Under the pieces are notes generated by a model. That model saw only the letters and a program-made list of their open reading frames with translations, had not been told where the DNA came from and ran no database searches. From a virus, in IMG/VR virus record IMGVR_UViG_3300020215_000095, positions 1-39,101 of that record: a stretch of DNA of 39,101 nucleotides. The stretch is one strand, 5' to 3'. The first letter of the stretch is position 1. Each line of letters starts with the position of its first letter. The position numbers were made by a program, and so were the translations under genes. Shown here one piece after another: positions 5,482-12,599 of the stretch.

Positions 5482-6219
5482 ATGAATGCCCTCGTTGTCG
5501 GCTCAAACCAGGAGCCGCTTTCACACTACCTTCCCCGCGCCAACTTCCTTCTGATCGACGACGAACTTCCCGATCGACTGCGCGCGCGGGCGTTTGACGT
5601 TGCCCGCCACACGTTCAATCCCCTTACCGGCCTCACCCCCAACCGGGCACGGGATCTGGCCGAACTGTTCTACGCCGCCGATCCCGGCGGCGACGCAACG
5701 CTTACCGTACGCAACGGGAAGCGGGCCCTCGCGCCCATGCTCGTGGCCGCCAAACGGATCGATCAGCTGACGGGCGATCGGAAGGACCCAGCCGCCGCCG
5801 AAGCCCTCGCCATGATCGACAACATCCTGTTCTCCCCCACGGTCCGCCGGGTCCTCACTGGTTCCAACTTCTCCCTGAAGGGCACCATCCTCGCCCGGTT
5901 GAACCGAGCCGAGCTCGGGGACTTCGACTGCTACGTCCTCGGAAACCTCCTCATCTCCCAGTACCAGGGCCAGGTGGTCATCCCCGACTTTGGCTTCTAC
6001 GCCGCGCCCTTCCACACCTCCCTCATCCGACAGAACCGGCTCATCGCCGGGATACGGTCCTTTGACGAGGTGCCGAAGTTCCGGAACCAGCTGATCCAGA
6101 TCGAGGAGAAAGTCGGGAGCCGCTGCACCCCGGAGGACGCGAAGCTCCTCGCCGTCTACGAAGGACTGGTACCGGGCACGAACGAGTACAACGACTTCAT
6201 CGGGCGGTGCATCGCTTGA
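5482..6219 (+). CDS. Putative ATPase-like partner protein (no Walker A)
   Basis: First gene of the ATPase/relaxation operon, 245 residues. Residues 22-50 (LLIDDELPDRLRARAFDV then HTFNPL) and 140-190 (ILARLNRAELGDFDCYVLG then a VVIPDFGFY strand) look like pieces of a RecA-type fold resembling VirD4/TraG-like ATPases. There is no GxxGxGK[ST] Walker A loop. I infer a catalytically dead ATPase paralogue or regulatory subunit. This is a judgement from local patterns, not an established family. No Shine-Dalgarno sequence precedes ATG, and a leader hairpin ends at the start codon. Two genes downstream lies the active ATPase. Confidence 0.75.
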   Translation: MNALVVGSNQEPLSHYLPRANFLLIDDELPDRLRARAFDVARHTFNPLTGLTPNRARDLAELFYAADPGGDATLTVRNGKRALAPMLVAAKRIDQLTGDRKDPAAAEALAMIDNILFSPTVRRVLTGSNFSLKGTILARLNRAELGDFDCYVLGNLLISQYQGQVVIPDFGFYAAPFHTSLIRQNRLIAGIRSFDEVPKFRNQLIQIEEKVGSRCTPEDAKLLAVYEGLVPGTNEYNDFIGRCIA

Positions 6220-6239
6220 CAGTCACGGAACGCGGGTTT

Positions 6240-6260
6240 CCCCTCTCTTAGGGGGAGGGG
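6240..6260 (+). promoter_or_regulatory. Hairpin that can bury the ribosome-binding site
   Basis: CCCCTC (6240-6245) pairs with GAGGGG (6255-6260), which contains the Shine-Dalgarno GGAGG for ATG 6265. Translation of the next gene may depend on opening this stem. Confidence 0.4.
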
Positions 6261-6264
6261 ACGA

Positions 6265-6702
6265 ATGCAGCTCAAACTCAAGCGGTCACAACAGGGAAGG
6301 AAGTTCCTTCTCGAAGTCCGTGCGGAGTTCACACCCGAGGAACAGACGCGCGTCGCGGAAATCCCCTACTACGACATCCTCCACGTCGTGCGAGACGCGG
6401 GGGCTCGGGACGTCACCAAACGGTCGGGCCTATTCAAGGCTGCCGTCACGGGCTTCTTCCCGGAGCTCAAGAGCGACGCGATCTACATCTCGGCCAAATC
6501 CATCCAGCGCGGCCACGTCATCGAAGCCGACTACCTCGAAGCCATCACCGAGGTTGAGAGCAAAATCCGCAACGGCTGCAAGACCCTTCAGACGCACCTC
6601 GACGTGCGCGGATCCTTCACCGGCGAGGAGCAGGTCATCGACCTCGCCGAGGAAGGTCGGGTCGTGGCGCGCGCCGTTCCGCCGCCGGAGCGCGATGACT
6701 AG
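6265..6702 (+). CDS. Hypothetical operon protein
   Basis: A 145-residue soluble protein, starting at ATG 6265 with a G-rich ribosome-binding site. It has beta-strand-like basic residues 1-20, an acidic helical middle, and a proline/charged tail. No motif is recognised. Its stop overlaps the ATPase start by 8 nt (ATG 6695 inside the final codons), so the two are translationally coupled and probably made in a fixed ratio. By position it is a likely accessory or adaptor of the ATPase. Confidence 0.75.
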   Translation: MQLKLKRSQQGRKFLLEVRAEFTPEEQTRVAEIPYYDILHVVRDAGARDVTKRSGLFKAAVTGFFPELKSDAIYISAKSIQRGHVIEADYLEAITEVESKIRNGCKTLQTHLDVRGSFTGEEQVIDLAEEGRVVARAVPPPERDD

Positions 6703-8620
6703 CCATCAGGCCGAGATCGAGGACACCCGTCGGCTCTTCGCGTGGATACAGGAACAGGACAAGCAGCTCCTCGACGACCTCCCGCACGAGATCGGCATCC
6801 GCATCTTCGACGCGTTCCTCTCGCACGTCCCGCCGGGCATCAGCGGGCACTTCGGGACGGCGGTCGCCGCCGTGCTTGGGGAGGAGCGCTACCTGTGGCC
6901 GACCCCGCCGCCCGCCTTCGACCGCATGAGCCTCAAGGAGCTCACCGAGTACCGCCACCTCCTCTTTCAGAAGCGGCACTTCATCAAGAACGAGGAGGCG
7001 TACTACCGCCTCCTGTTTGATGGCGTGGGGCGCGCGTTTGGGGCGATTGCGAACGACCTCCCGTCGATCGAGCAGCCGTCGCCCTTCACGATCCCGCTTA
7101 TCTACACCGTCCCCGATCCGCGCAGGCTCGTCAGCGAAATCACCGCCACGATGACCGCGACGCGGTTCTATGACCGCGGCATGTTCAAAGACCTGGCTGA
7201 CCGACTTCTGGCAAATGCCCGGAAGGTCTCCGGCAGCACGCCGACGAACCGACGGCCCCTCAAACCCGCAACCGAGAGCGACCTTCCGCTTGACGAGCTC
7301 GTGAGCGGATACCTTGGGGGGACACCCTTCCACGACCTCCTCATGGCTCCGGTCCCGCTCAAACTCTCCCAGAAGGATCGGTTCAGCCACATGCACGTGG
7401 TCGGGGGCACGGGGGCGGGAAAGACCTCGCTCCTCGAACACCTCATCCTCTCCGACCTACGGAGCCCCGATCCGCCGTCCTTGGTCATCGTTGATCCGCA
7501 CGGCGACCTCATCAACCGGCTCACGCACGCGGACCTCGGCATCGAAGACCGGCTCATCGTCATCGACCCGAGGGACACGAAGCACCCGCCCGCCCTGAAT
7601 GTGTTTGCGATCAACCAGGAGCGCATGCGCGGGTATGACGAGGCCACGCGCGAGCAGGTGACGGCCGGGGTCATCCAGACCTTCGACTACCTCTTCACCG
7701 GGCTCGTGGGCGCAGACCTCACGGCCAAGCAGGGCGTGTTCTTCCGCTACGTCGCGCGGCTCATGCTCGCGCTCCCCGACGCCCTCGGCCGGAACGCCAC
7801 GATCCTCGACATGATCCAGCTCATGCGCGACCCCACGCCGTATGCCAAGGCCATCGAGCAGCTCCCGCCCTTGCAGCGGGAGTTCTTCGCGCACGACTTC
7901 GCCACGAAGACCTTCGCGCAGACGAAGGAACAGATCGCCTACCGGCTCCGCGCCATCATCGAGAACCCCACTTTGGCCCGGCTCTTCACCGCGCCAGAGA
8001 CGAAGGTCGACCTCTTCACCGAGCTTAACCGGGGATCGGTCATTCTTGTCGACACGGCGAAGGATTTCCTCAAGGACGGCAGCGGCAACTTCGGCCGCAT
8101 TTTCATCAGCCTCACGCTTCAGGCCGTCCTTGAACGGGCCGCCATTCCCGAAGCAAGGCGCAAGCCGACCTTCCTCATCGTGGACGAGGCGGCCACCTAT
8201 TTCGACAGCAACATCGACGATCTCTTGACCGACGCCCGCAAGTACCGCTGCGGGGTCGTGCTCAGTCACCAGTACCTTGACCAGGCCACCGGGAGCCTTC
8301 GAGCCTCGCTCCACGCCAACACGGGGATCAAGTTCGCCTCCGGTCTTTCGGCGAGCGACGCCCGTTCCATGGCCCCGGAGATGCGTACGACGGCCGACTT
8401 CATCCTCAATCAGCCGGGCCTTCAGTTCGCCGCGCACATCAAGAACGTCACGCCTCAGGCCGTTTCGATCCCCATCCGGCCTGGCGCGCTCGCGCGCGTC
8501 CCCACACTTTCCCCCGCTGCCTACGAACGGCTCGTCGAGCGCAACCGGACCAAGGTATCCCTCCCGTCCGTGCCTGTATCCCCAGCGACGCCCGACGAGG
8601 ATATAAGCCGCGAGTGGTAG
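6695..8620 (+). CDS. VirD4/TraG-like conjugative coupling ATPase
   Basis: The 641-residue protein is a DNA-translocating RecA/HerA-class ATPase. The N-terminal 220 residues are helical with no transmembrane helices. Walker A is GGTGAGKT at 237-244, a strand VIVDPHGD follows at 264-271, Walker B is FLIVDEA at 493-499 and the arginine/glutamine sensor SHQYLDQ at 524-530. This order is that of TraG/TraD/VirD4 coupling proteins, which pump relaxosome DNA in conjugation. Lack of membrane segments suggests a soluble, VirD4-like form as in integrative elements. ATG 6695 (CGGAG 5 nt upstream) is chosen; upstream frame extension only overlaps the preceding gene. Such an ATPase is unexpected in a tailed phage. 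Confidence 0.9.
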   Translation: MTSHQAEIEDTRRLFAWIQEQDKQLLDDLPHEIGIRIFDAFLSHVPPGISGHFGTAVAAVLGEERYLWPTPPPAFDRMSLKELTEYRHLLFQKRHFIKNEEAYYRLLFDGVGRAFGAIANDLPSIEQPSPFTIPLIYTVPDPRRLVSEITATMTATRFYDRGMFKDLADRLLANARKVSGSTPTNRRPLKPATESDLPLDELVSGYLGGTPFHDLLMAPVPLKLSQKDRFSHMHVVGGTGAGKTSLLEHLILSDLRSPDPPSLVIVDPHGDLINRLTHADLGIEDRLIVIDPRDTKHPPALNVFAINQERMRGYDEATREQVTAGVIQTFDYLFTGLVGADLTAKQGVFFRYVARLMLALPDALGRNATILDMIQLMRDPTPYAKAIEQLPPLQREFFAHDFATKTFAQTKEQIAYRLRAIIENPTLARLFTAPETKVDLFTELNRGSVILVDTAKDFLKDGSGNFGRIFISLTLQAVLERAAIPEARRKPTFLIVDEAATYFDSNIDDLLTDARKYRCGVVLSHQYLDQATGSLRASLHANTGIKFASGLSASDARSMAPEMRTTADFILNQPGLQFAAHIKNVTPQAVSIPIRPGALARVPTLSPAAYERLVERNRTKVSLPSVPVSPATPDEDISREW

Positions 8621-8623
8621 AAT
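8615..8623 (+). promoter_or_regulatory. Extended -10 TGGTAGAAT
   Basis: TGG plus TAGAAT (8618-8623) overlaps the stop codon of the ATPase gene. It would give the replication-relaxation gene its own transcript with a leader of about 90 nt, which holds a CTCCTCCCG element like that upstream of 5482. Confidence 0.5.
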
Positions 8624-8720
8624 ATTCGCGTGTCCATACGGGACCATAGCGAAGCACTCGGCACATCCCTCCTTATGCCGTCCGGTTACGAGGCGCGCTC
8701 CTCCCGATATCTCCTAATGC

Positions 8721-9671
8721 ATGATTACTCTTCCAGCCTACGACAACGACGACCCTCCTCGTCGCCTTCGCTTCGCGCCTCCAAACCCTAAGCAGAAGCG
8801 GCTTGTCTTGCAGGAAGCCGACTTCTGCATGTTCGAGGCGATCGACCGGCACGGGCCGCTGCCTACTCCCTACCTCTACGAATTCGCCCGCACCTTCCGC
8901 CCGAGCTACCTCAAGACGCAAAAGCGCCTCACGGAGCTCTACAACGGCGACCAGGTGGGCTCGTATCTTACTCGTCCCCCACGCCAGTTCGAGGCGTTTG
9001 AGGCCCGCTACCAGCACATCGTCTACGACCTCACGGACCGGGCCAAACTCGCCTTAGAAGATCGACTCGGCCGCTTCTCGCCGCGCCGGACCGATCCGTT
9101 CTTGCATCAGCTCATGGGGGCCTGCGTCGCGTCCTCGATCGAACTGGCGTGCCGAGAGAAGGGCCTGCGCTATATCCCCCGCGAGGAGATCCTCACGCAC
9201 CCGAAGGTGGGGCAGGCCAAAGACGCTACGAACCCGATGGCGCTTCCGGTGGGGAGTAGCAAGCTAGTCCCAGACGACCTCTTCGGCATCGAGTATCCGG
9301 GGGAGGGGTTTCGCTTCTTCGCCGTTGAGATTGATAGAAATACCGAGAGCATCGAGCGCAGAAACCTCGAACAAACAGCGTTCGGAAGGAAGGTCGGGAA
9401 CTACCTCGAAGTCTTGGGGGCACGAACCTTTCAGGCATGGTGGGGCATCCCGAACCTGTCGATCCTCATTGTCACCACAAACGCCACCCACGGCAGGAAC
9501 ATTCTCGACTACATCAGGAAGCAGCGGAACGAGAAGTACGAGGGCCGGTTCGCGCTCTCCGTCGTGCCTTCCTTCGGCGTGAACTGGCGCGTACCGAAGA
9601 CCGTGCTCACGCACCTCCTTGCGGAGCCGTGGGCCACCGTCACCGGCACCAAGGACATCGGCAGGCCATAA
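8721..9671 (+). CDS. Replication-relaxation family protein
   Basis: The 316-residue product matches the layout of the replication-relaxation family of conjugative elements and plasmids. A winged-helix region (about 30-115, FCMFEAIDRHGPLPTPYLYEF pattern split over two helices) is followed by an alpha/beta domain. That domain contains VPDDLFGI (183-190) and FFAVEIDRNTES (199-210). The D...E-I-D arrangement with Lys224 downstream resembles a PD-(D/E)xK nuclease site, an inference of mine. Family members are linked to plasmid DNA relaxation and often sit next to TraG-type ATPases, as here. The start has no Shine-Dalgarno sequence; ATG 8717 is out of frame. Confidence 0.85.
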   Translation: MITLPAYDNDDPPRRLRFAPPNPKQKRLVLQEADFCMFEAIDRHGPLPTPYLYEFARTFRPSYLKTQKRLTELYNGDQVGSYLTRPPRQFEAFEARYQHIVYDLTDRAKLALEDRLGRFSPRRTDPFLHQLMGACVASSIELACREKGLRYIPREEILTHPKVGQAKDATNPMALPVGSSKLVPDDLFGIEYPGEGFRFFAVEIDRNTESIERRNLEQTAFGRKVGNYLEVLGARTFQAWWGIPNLSILIVTTNATHGRNILDYIRKQRNEKYEGRFALSVVPSFGVNWRVPKTVLTHLLAEPWATVTGTKDIGRP

Positions 9672-9677
9672 CGCAAG

Positions 9678-9699
9678 AACCGCCCTTACGATGGCGGTT
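9678..9699 (+). terminator. Hairpin after relaxation gene
   Basis: AACCGCC (9678-9684) / GGCGGTT (9693-9699), perfect 7-bp stem 7 nt after the stop. The U-tract is poor (TTCC), so termination may be weak. Confidence 0.55.
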
Positions 9700-9710
9700 C
9701 CGGCGGTAGC

Positions 9711-9731
9711 TAAGCAAACGAGCTTCGCTCG
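9711..9731 (-). terminator. Leftward terminator
   Basis: On the minus strand CGAGC-GAA-GCTCG (9731-9719) is followed by TTTGCTTAG. It would end the leftward transcript of the gene at 9833-10012, in a convergent arrangement with the relaxation gene. Confidence 0.5.
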
Positions 9732-9788
9732 CCCTCACAGCATACCACGCAGCAGCCCCCGACAACGTGTGCCGGGGGCCTTAGACTT

Positions 9789-9824
9789 GTCCTGGGACCA
9801 GGGATTGGGGGGATTTCCCAGGAC
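9789..9824. repeat. 9-bp inverted repeat
   Basis: GTCCTGGGA (9789-9797) and TCCCAGGAC (9816-9824) are perfect complements with an 18-nt G-rich loop. There is no T-tract on either side. It lies just downstream of a leftward gene and could be a mRNA 3' structure. A separate GCCCCCG/CGGGGGC hairpin sits nearby at about 9756-9779. Confidence 0.5.
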
Positions 9825-9832
9825 GAGTGGGG

Positions 9833-10012
9833 TCAGTCCTCCTCGCGCGGAGGGAAGAGGACCAGTTCGCCGGAGACCGGCAGGGCGTCGAGCTTGACGG
9901 AGATGCCGTCGTTGCCGACCGTCCAGGCCGCGCCGAGCCGGGTGTAGTGGTTCTTGTCGTCGCTTCCCTTGCGGGAAGTGTAGACGTGATAGTCCGGTTG
10001 TTTGCCAGCCAT
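9833..10012 (-). CDS. Small conserved alphaproteobacterial protein
   Basis: A leftward 59-residue protein starting MAGKQPDYHVYTSRK, with GAAW in the middle, LDALPVSGELVLFP near the end and an acidic tail. I recognise the pattern (polar start, GAAW/GAAF, ALP-x-G-x-[IL]-VL-x-P) as a widespread short protein of alphaproteobacterial plasmids and genomic islands, function unknown. It begins at CAT 10010-10012 with AAGGAG well placed upstream. The frame is open further upstream but that would antisense the primase promoter. It supports an alphaproteobacterial mobile-element origin for this half of the window. Confidence 0.85.
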   Translation of the reverse strand: MAGKQPDYHVYTSRKGSDDKNHYTRLGAAWTVGNDGISVKLDALPVSGELVLFPPREED

Positions 10013-10062
10013 TGCCAGCTCCTTCGGTTGTCCTTCCCCAGTAAAACATGCCGACGGGCGAA

Positions 10063-10071
10063 TGTTAGAAT
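10063..10071 (+). promoter_or_regulatory. Extended -10 TGTTAGAAT
   Basis: TGT plus TAGAAT (10066-10071) predicts a start near 10078 and a 20-nt leader containing AGGAGG for the primase-like gene. Confidence 0.5.
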
Positions 10072-10097
10072 GGGTGTGGACAGCACAGGAGGCTTCC

Positions 10098-10685
10098 ATG
10101 TCCTCGTTCATCGACTTTGCTGCGGTGAAGGAGGCCGTCTCCTTCGCGCAAGCTATCGAGTTCCTCGACCTTCGACTGAAGCTCGCGGGCAATCAGTTTC
10201 GCGGGCAGTGCCCCGTCTGTAAGGGAGACCCTCGTGGTTTGGTGGTGACGCCGGATCGCGGGTTCTACTGCTTCTCCCAGCGGAAGGGCGGCGACCAGAT
10301 CGCGCTTGCTGCGCACATCCTCGACATCCAGGCCAAGGACGCCGCTGCGTTCCTTGCGGAGAAGGCCGGTCTCACGCGGAACAGTACCAATGGAAAGGTA
10401 CCGTCCCGTACCGTTCCCGAGAGCGAGGCGGTGGGGGGCAGTAAGCTCTCCCCGCTGAGCTACCTCGAACCGGAGCACGACATGGTGCACGCGATCGGCT
10501 TTGACCCCGACTTCGCGGAGCGCCATGGCATCGGCTACGCCCCGCGTGGCGTTGGAAGAGGCTGGGTCTTAGTCCCCTTCCGTGACGAGGCGGGGACACT
10601 CCTCGGCTACATCGGCGTCGGCGCGGATTGCTGGCTGCCGTCGGACTTCAAGGAGAAGATCGTGCCGCTTCAGAAGCGTGCGTAA
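10098..10685 (+). CDS. CHC2 zinc-finger primase-like protein
   Basis: Chosen start ATG 10098 has AGGAGG (10087-10092) 5 nt upstream and gives 195 residues. A zinc-finger segment C38-P-V-C41 with C58 in GFYCF is followed by GGDQIAL, the signature of CHC2-type primase N-termini. The usual fourth ligand position is Gln/Arg. The rest (about 130-185) contains an alpha/beta part with WVLVPFRDEAGTLLGYIGV, like the start of a primase core. No full TOPRIM site (E...DxD) is present, so catalysis is doubtful. Similar short CHC2 proteins occur on alphaproteobacterial islands. It may prime or load on single-stranded DNA produced by the relaxation system. Confidence 0.85.
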   Translation: MSSFIDFAAVKEAVSFAQAIEFLDLRLKLAGNQFRGQCPVCKGDPRGLVVTPDRGFYCFSQRKGGDQIALAAHILDIQAKDAAAFLAEKAGLTRNSTNGKVPSRTVPESEAVGGSKLSPLSYLEPEHDMVHAIGFDPDFAERHGIGYAPRGVGRGWVLVPFRDEAGTLLGYIGVGADCWLPSDFKEKIVPLQKRA

Positions 10686-10689
10686 GTAC

Positions 10690-10720
10690 CACCCCCGGCG
10701 CAAGCTGGGGGTGTCTTCTT
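10690..10720 (+). terminator. Rho-independent terminator after primase-like gene
   Basis: CACCCCC (10690-10696) / GGGGGTG (10707-10713), followed by TCTTCTT. Confidence 0.8.
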
Positions 10721-10748
10721 GCACCCTGTTTTGGTGTATGTCTGGCGC

Positions 10749-10973
10749 GTGCCTTCCACGGTTGCATACGCGGCGATCATGGTCCGCTACCGCCGGAAAC
10801 TCGCGGGGATGAGCCTCACCAGCCTAGCGCTGGAGCTTGGGATCACGGTGGCGCAGCTGCGTAGCTACGAGGAAGCGCAGGAGCCCATCCCACCCTCCGT
10901 CCTCTCGCGCATGGCGGAGTTGCTCGACTGCTCCGTCACGGAGTTCTTCACAGAGGCTCCGAAGCTCCACTAG
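10749..10973 (+). CDS. XRE-family helix-turn-helix regulator
   Basis: A 74-residue single-domain DNA-binding protein. Helix 1 (about residues 7-20) leads into MSLTSLALELGITVAQLRSYEE, the classical XRE helix-turn-helix, then LLDCSVTEFF closes the fold. The start is uncertain. GTG 10749 keeps helix 1 intact; ATG 10779 would remove most of it; TTG/GTG starts further up reach the preceding terminator. No Shine-Dalgarno sequence is seen. It is monocistronic after a strong terminator, and is followed by the DUF932 promoter, which it might control. Confidence 0.8.
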   Translation: MPSTVAYAAIMVRYRRKLAGMSLTSLALELGITVAQLRSYEEAQEPIPPSVLSRMAELLDCSVTEFFTEAPKLH

Positions 10974-10979
10974 TCGGCA

Positions 10980-10988
10980 CGGTACAAT
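10980..10988 (+). promoter_or_regulatory. Extended -10 CGGTACAAT
   Basis: TACAAT at 10983-10988, 34 nt before ATG 11023. GGAG in the leader serves as ribosome-binding site. Confidence 0.5.
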
Positions 10989-11022
10989 GGCTCCGGACTG
11001 TCCCCCAAACCGGAGAACTGCG

Positions 11023-11760
11023 ATGACCCTCGTCTTGCACGCGGGGGCCGAGGCCGTTGACTTTGACGCGCTGCGCCAGGTCAACACGCCGCCGGCTACC
11101 AGCACCCATGTGCCGCTTCCGCATCATCAGCTCGTCGAGATGGTGCGCTATTCCCTCGGCTTCTACGGCCACGAGATCGTGGACGAGACCTTTGGCGTCA
11201 CCCCCGACGGCGCTCGCTTCTTCGGCGTCATGAGCCTCAAGTCCGCCTACGGTGACTACACCGACGTGCTCGGCATGCGGAACAGCCACGACAAGAGCTT
11301 CCCCGTCGCGCTCGCCTACGGCAGCCGCGTCTTCGTCTGCGACAACATGGCTTTCAGCGCCGACGTGGTGGTGAAAAGGAAGCACACCGCCAACGCCAAG
11401 CGGGATCTTCCGGGCATCGTCGCCGGCATCATCGAGCCCTTGCAGGAGAAGCGCATCGCGCAGGCCTGCACGATCGAGGCCTACAAGAACCGGCCCTTGG
11501 AGCTCGACGAGTTCGACCACTTGGTCATCGAGCTCTACCGGCGCGGCGCGATCAACCTCACCCGCATCGCAGACGTGGTGGATGCCTATGAACGGCCTCC
11601 CTACGACTGGGGCGACGAGACAGCGTGGCGGGCCTTCAACGCCGTAACCTACGCGCTGCGGGGCAAGGTCGCCGAAGCACCCCAGCTGACGCAGACCCTG
11701 CACCAGGTGATCGACGGTATCTGCGAGCCGGTCCTCGCGCTTCCAGCGCCGGTCAACTGA
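11023..11760 (+). CDS. DUF932 plasmid/phage-like protein
   Basis: From ATG 11023 (GGAG about 8 nt upstream) the product has 245 residues. Features typical of DUF932 proteins include an N-terminal PLPHHQLVEMV segment, GVTPDGARFFGVMSL at about 61-75, a GMRNSHDKSFPVALAYGSRVFVCDN core (about 85-108) and F-x-ADVVVKRKHT. DUF932 proteins are encoded by many phages and conjugative plasmids and are thought to act around DNA replication or plasmid maintenance, though no activity is established. The reading frame stays open upstream, but that part overlaps the XRE gene and is low-complexity. The gene is monocistronic with its own terminator. Confidence 0.88.
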   Translation: MTLVLHAGAEAVDFDALRQVNTPPATSTHVPLPHHQLVEMVRYSLGFYGHEIVDETFGVTPDGARFFGVMSLKSAYGDYTDVLGMRNSHDKSFPVALAYGSRVFVCDNMAFSADVVVKRKHTANAKRDLPGIVAGIIEPLQEKRIAQACTIEAYKNRPLELDEFDHLVIELYRRGAINLTRIADVVDAYERPPYDWGDETAWRAFNAVTYALRGKVAEAPQLTQTLHQVIDGICEPVLALPAPVN

Positions 11761-11773
11761 CCCATAGCCACTC

Positions 11774-11803
11774 ATGCCGCTCGGAGACGGGCGGCATTTT
11801 CTT
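11774..11803 (+). terminator. Rho-independent terminator
   Basis: ATGCCGC (11774-11780) / GCGGCAT (11791-11797) followed by TTTTCTT. Its tail TTTTCTTAG is shared with the terminator at 12033. Confidence 0.85.
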
Positions 11804-11806
11804 AGC

Positions 11807-11812
11807 TACACT
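11807..11812 (+). promoter_or_regulatory. -10 box TACACT
   Basis: TACACT lies directly after the terminator and 21 nt before ATG 11834. The leader carries AAAGGAG (11821-11827). Confidence 0.4.
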
Positions 11813-11833
11813 CACGCTCGAAAGGAGCTCGCT

Positions 11834-12004
11834 ATGGGCGTCATCGTTCTTCTCCTTCGCGCGGCCAACGAGAACGGCACGCCGCGGAAGTACCATCTCG
11901 CCGGCATCGGCTACCGTCACAAGACCCCCGCCTTCACCGTTGCGCGCCGTAGTAAACTTAAGAAGCTCGGCGCACGTCCCGGCCTGACAACCCGGCACCC
12001 GTAA
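11834..12004 (+). CDS. Small basic hypothetical protein
   Basis: A 56-residue protein starting MGVIVLLLRAANENG, with a strong ribosome-binding site AAAGGAG 6 nt upstream. A hydrophobic first strand is followed by a basic tail rich in Arg/Lys. It has no cysteines, so it is not a zinc protein, and the hydrophobic stretch (8 residues) is too short for a membrane helix. No family is recognised. It is monocistronic between two terminators. Confidence 0.6.
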   Translation: MGVIVLLLRAANENGTPRKYHLAGIGYRHKTPAFTVARRSKLKKLGARPGLTTRHP

Positions 12005-12032
12005 CAAACGGGCGCACCTAGGCGAGCTCACT

Positions 12033-12063
12033 ATCCCCACCTTCGTAGCGTGGGGATTTTCTT
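12033..12063 (+). terminator. Rho-independent terminator
   Basis: ATCCCCAC (12033-12040) / GTGGGGAT (12050-12057) followed by TTTCTT. The stem is a perfect 8 bp. Confidence 0.88.
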
Positions 12064-12134
12064 AGATGAGAGAATTCGTGAGGCTCTGCCCAACGATAAA
12101 CTCATCAAAGCACCCTCACCACTGTTCCTCAATC

Positions 12135-12166
12135 AACCGCCGGCTCGCAAGACCGGCGGTTATACT
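12135..12166 (+). promoter_or_regulatory. Inverted repeat running into a -10 box
   Basis: AACCGCCGG (12135-12143) / CCGGCGGTT (12153-12161) is a perfect 9-bp dyad whose last base is the first T of TATACT (12161-12166). It may be an operator at -35/-10 or a terminator for upstream readthrough. AAGGAG follows at 12175, before ATG 12189. Confidence 0.5.
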
Positions 12167-12188
12167 TTGAGCGGAAGGAGAACCGCTC

Positions 12189-12548
12189 ATGGCAGCGCGC
12201 AAGAAGGCTCAGCCTGAGCCAGCACCACCCAAGCCTAAGCCTCGGAAGAAGGAGGTGGAGATCGTCGAGGATTTCGAGTGGGAGGGGATCAAAATCCAAG
12301 CCCGCTACAAGCCGGAGTACATCGGCTCCGCCCACATCGAGCTTCACGTCATCGAGCCGCCCTTAGCCCCGATCCCCGTCACCCCGACGGGCTACATCTC
12401 GCACTTCCATAAGCGGGGCGAGGTGGAGGCGGCCGGCGGCCCGACAGCCTACGCGAAGGCGTGGCTCGACCACGAGAGCAAGGGTCACTTCTGGCAGGCC
12501 GTCCTCAAGAAGCGGAACACCCCCACCCAGCTCGACCTGTTCGCGTGA
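12189..12548 (+). CDS. Conserved hypothetical protein with clamp-binding-like C-terminus
   Basis: The 119-residue product has a disordered Lys/Pro/Ala-rich N-terminus (1-22), a beta-rich part (VEIVEDFEWEGIKIQARY, about 23-40) and a conserved-looking segment TGYISHFHKRG then AYAKAWLDHE (about 76-105). The last six residues are QLDLFA. QL[SD]LF is the canonical bacterial beta-sliding-clamp binding motif, and a free C-terminal position is typical for it. I infer docking to the host DnaN clamp. The gene has a good Shine-Dalgarno sequence (AAGGAG) and its own terminator. Confidence 0.7.
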   Translation: MAARKKAQPEPAPPKPKPRKKEVEIVEDFEWEGIKIQARYKPEYIGSAHIELHVIEPPLAPIPVTPTGYISHFHKRGEVEAAGGPTAYAKAWLDHESKGHFWQAVLKKRNTPTQLDLFA

Positions 12549-12554
12549 CTATCA

Positions 12555-12580
12555 ACACCCGCCCCGGCGGGTGTCTTTGT
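12555..12580 (+). terminator. Rho-independent terminator
   Basis: ACACCCGCC (12555-12563) / GGCGGGTGT (12566-12574), 9-bp stem, then CTTTGT. The loop is only two bases, so the innermost pairs probably open. Confidence 0.75.
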
Positions 12581-12583
12581 GCG

Positions 12584-12599
12584 TGGTAGCCTGAGTGCA
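12584..12599 (+). promoter_or_regulatory. Extended -10, predicted leaderless start
   Basis: TGG plus TAGCCT (12587-12592), 7 nt before ATG 12600. There is no ribosome-binding site in between. Confidence 0.45.

Noticed and set aside
6320-6694. Upstream in-frame extension of the ATPase (125 extra codons)
   Set aside because: Composition is Ser/Arg/Pro-rich shadow of the 6265-6702 gene. The start at 6695 has a ribosome-binding site and normal overlap.
7457-8647. Long leftward open frame opposite the VirD4-like ATPase gene (396 codons)
   Set aside because: It is antisense to a gene with clear Walker motifs, is rich in Arg/Gly/Val as expected from a GC-rich shadow frame, and shows no motif, promoter or ribosome-binding site.
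9756-9779. GCCCCCG/CGGGGGC hairpin as a rho-independent terminator
   Set aside because: Stable stem but followed by CTTAGA rather than a T-run on either strand, so not called a terminator.
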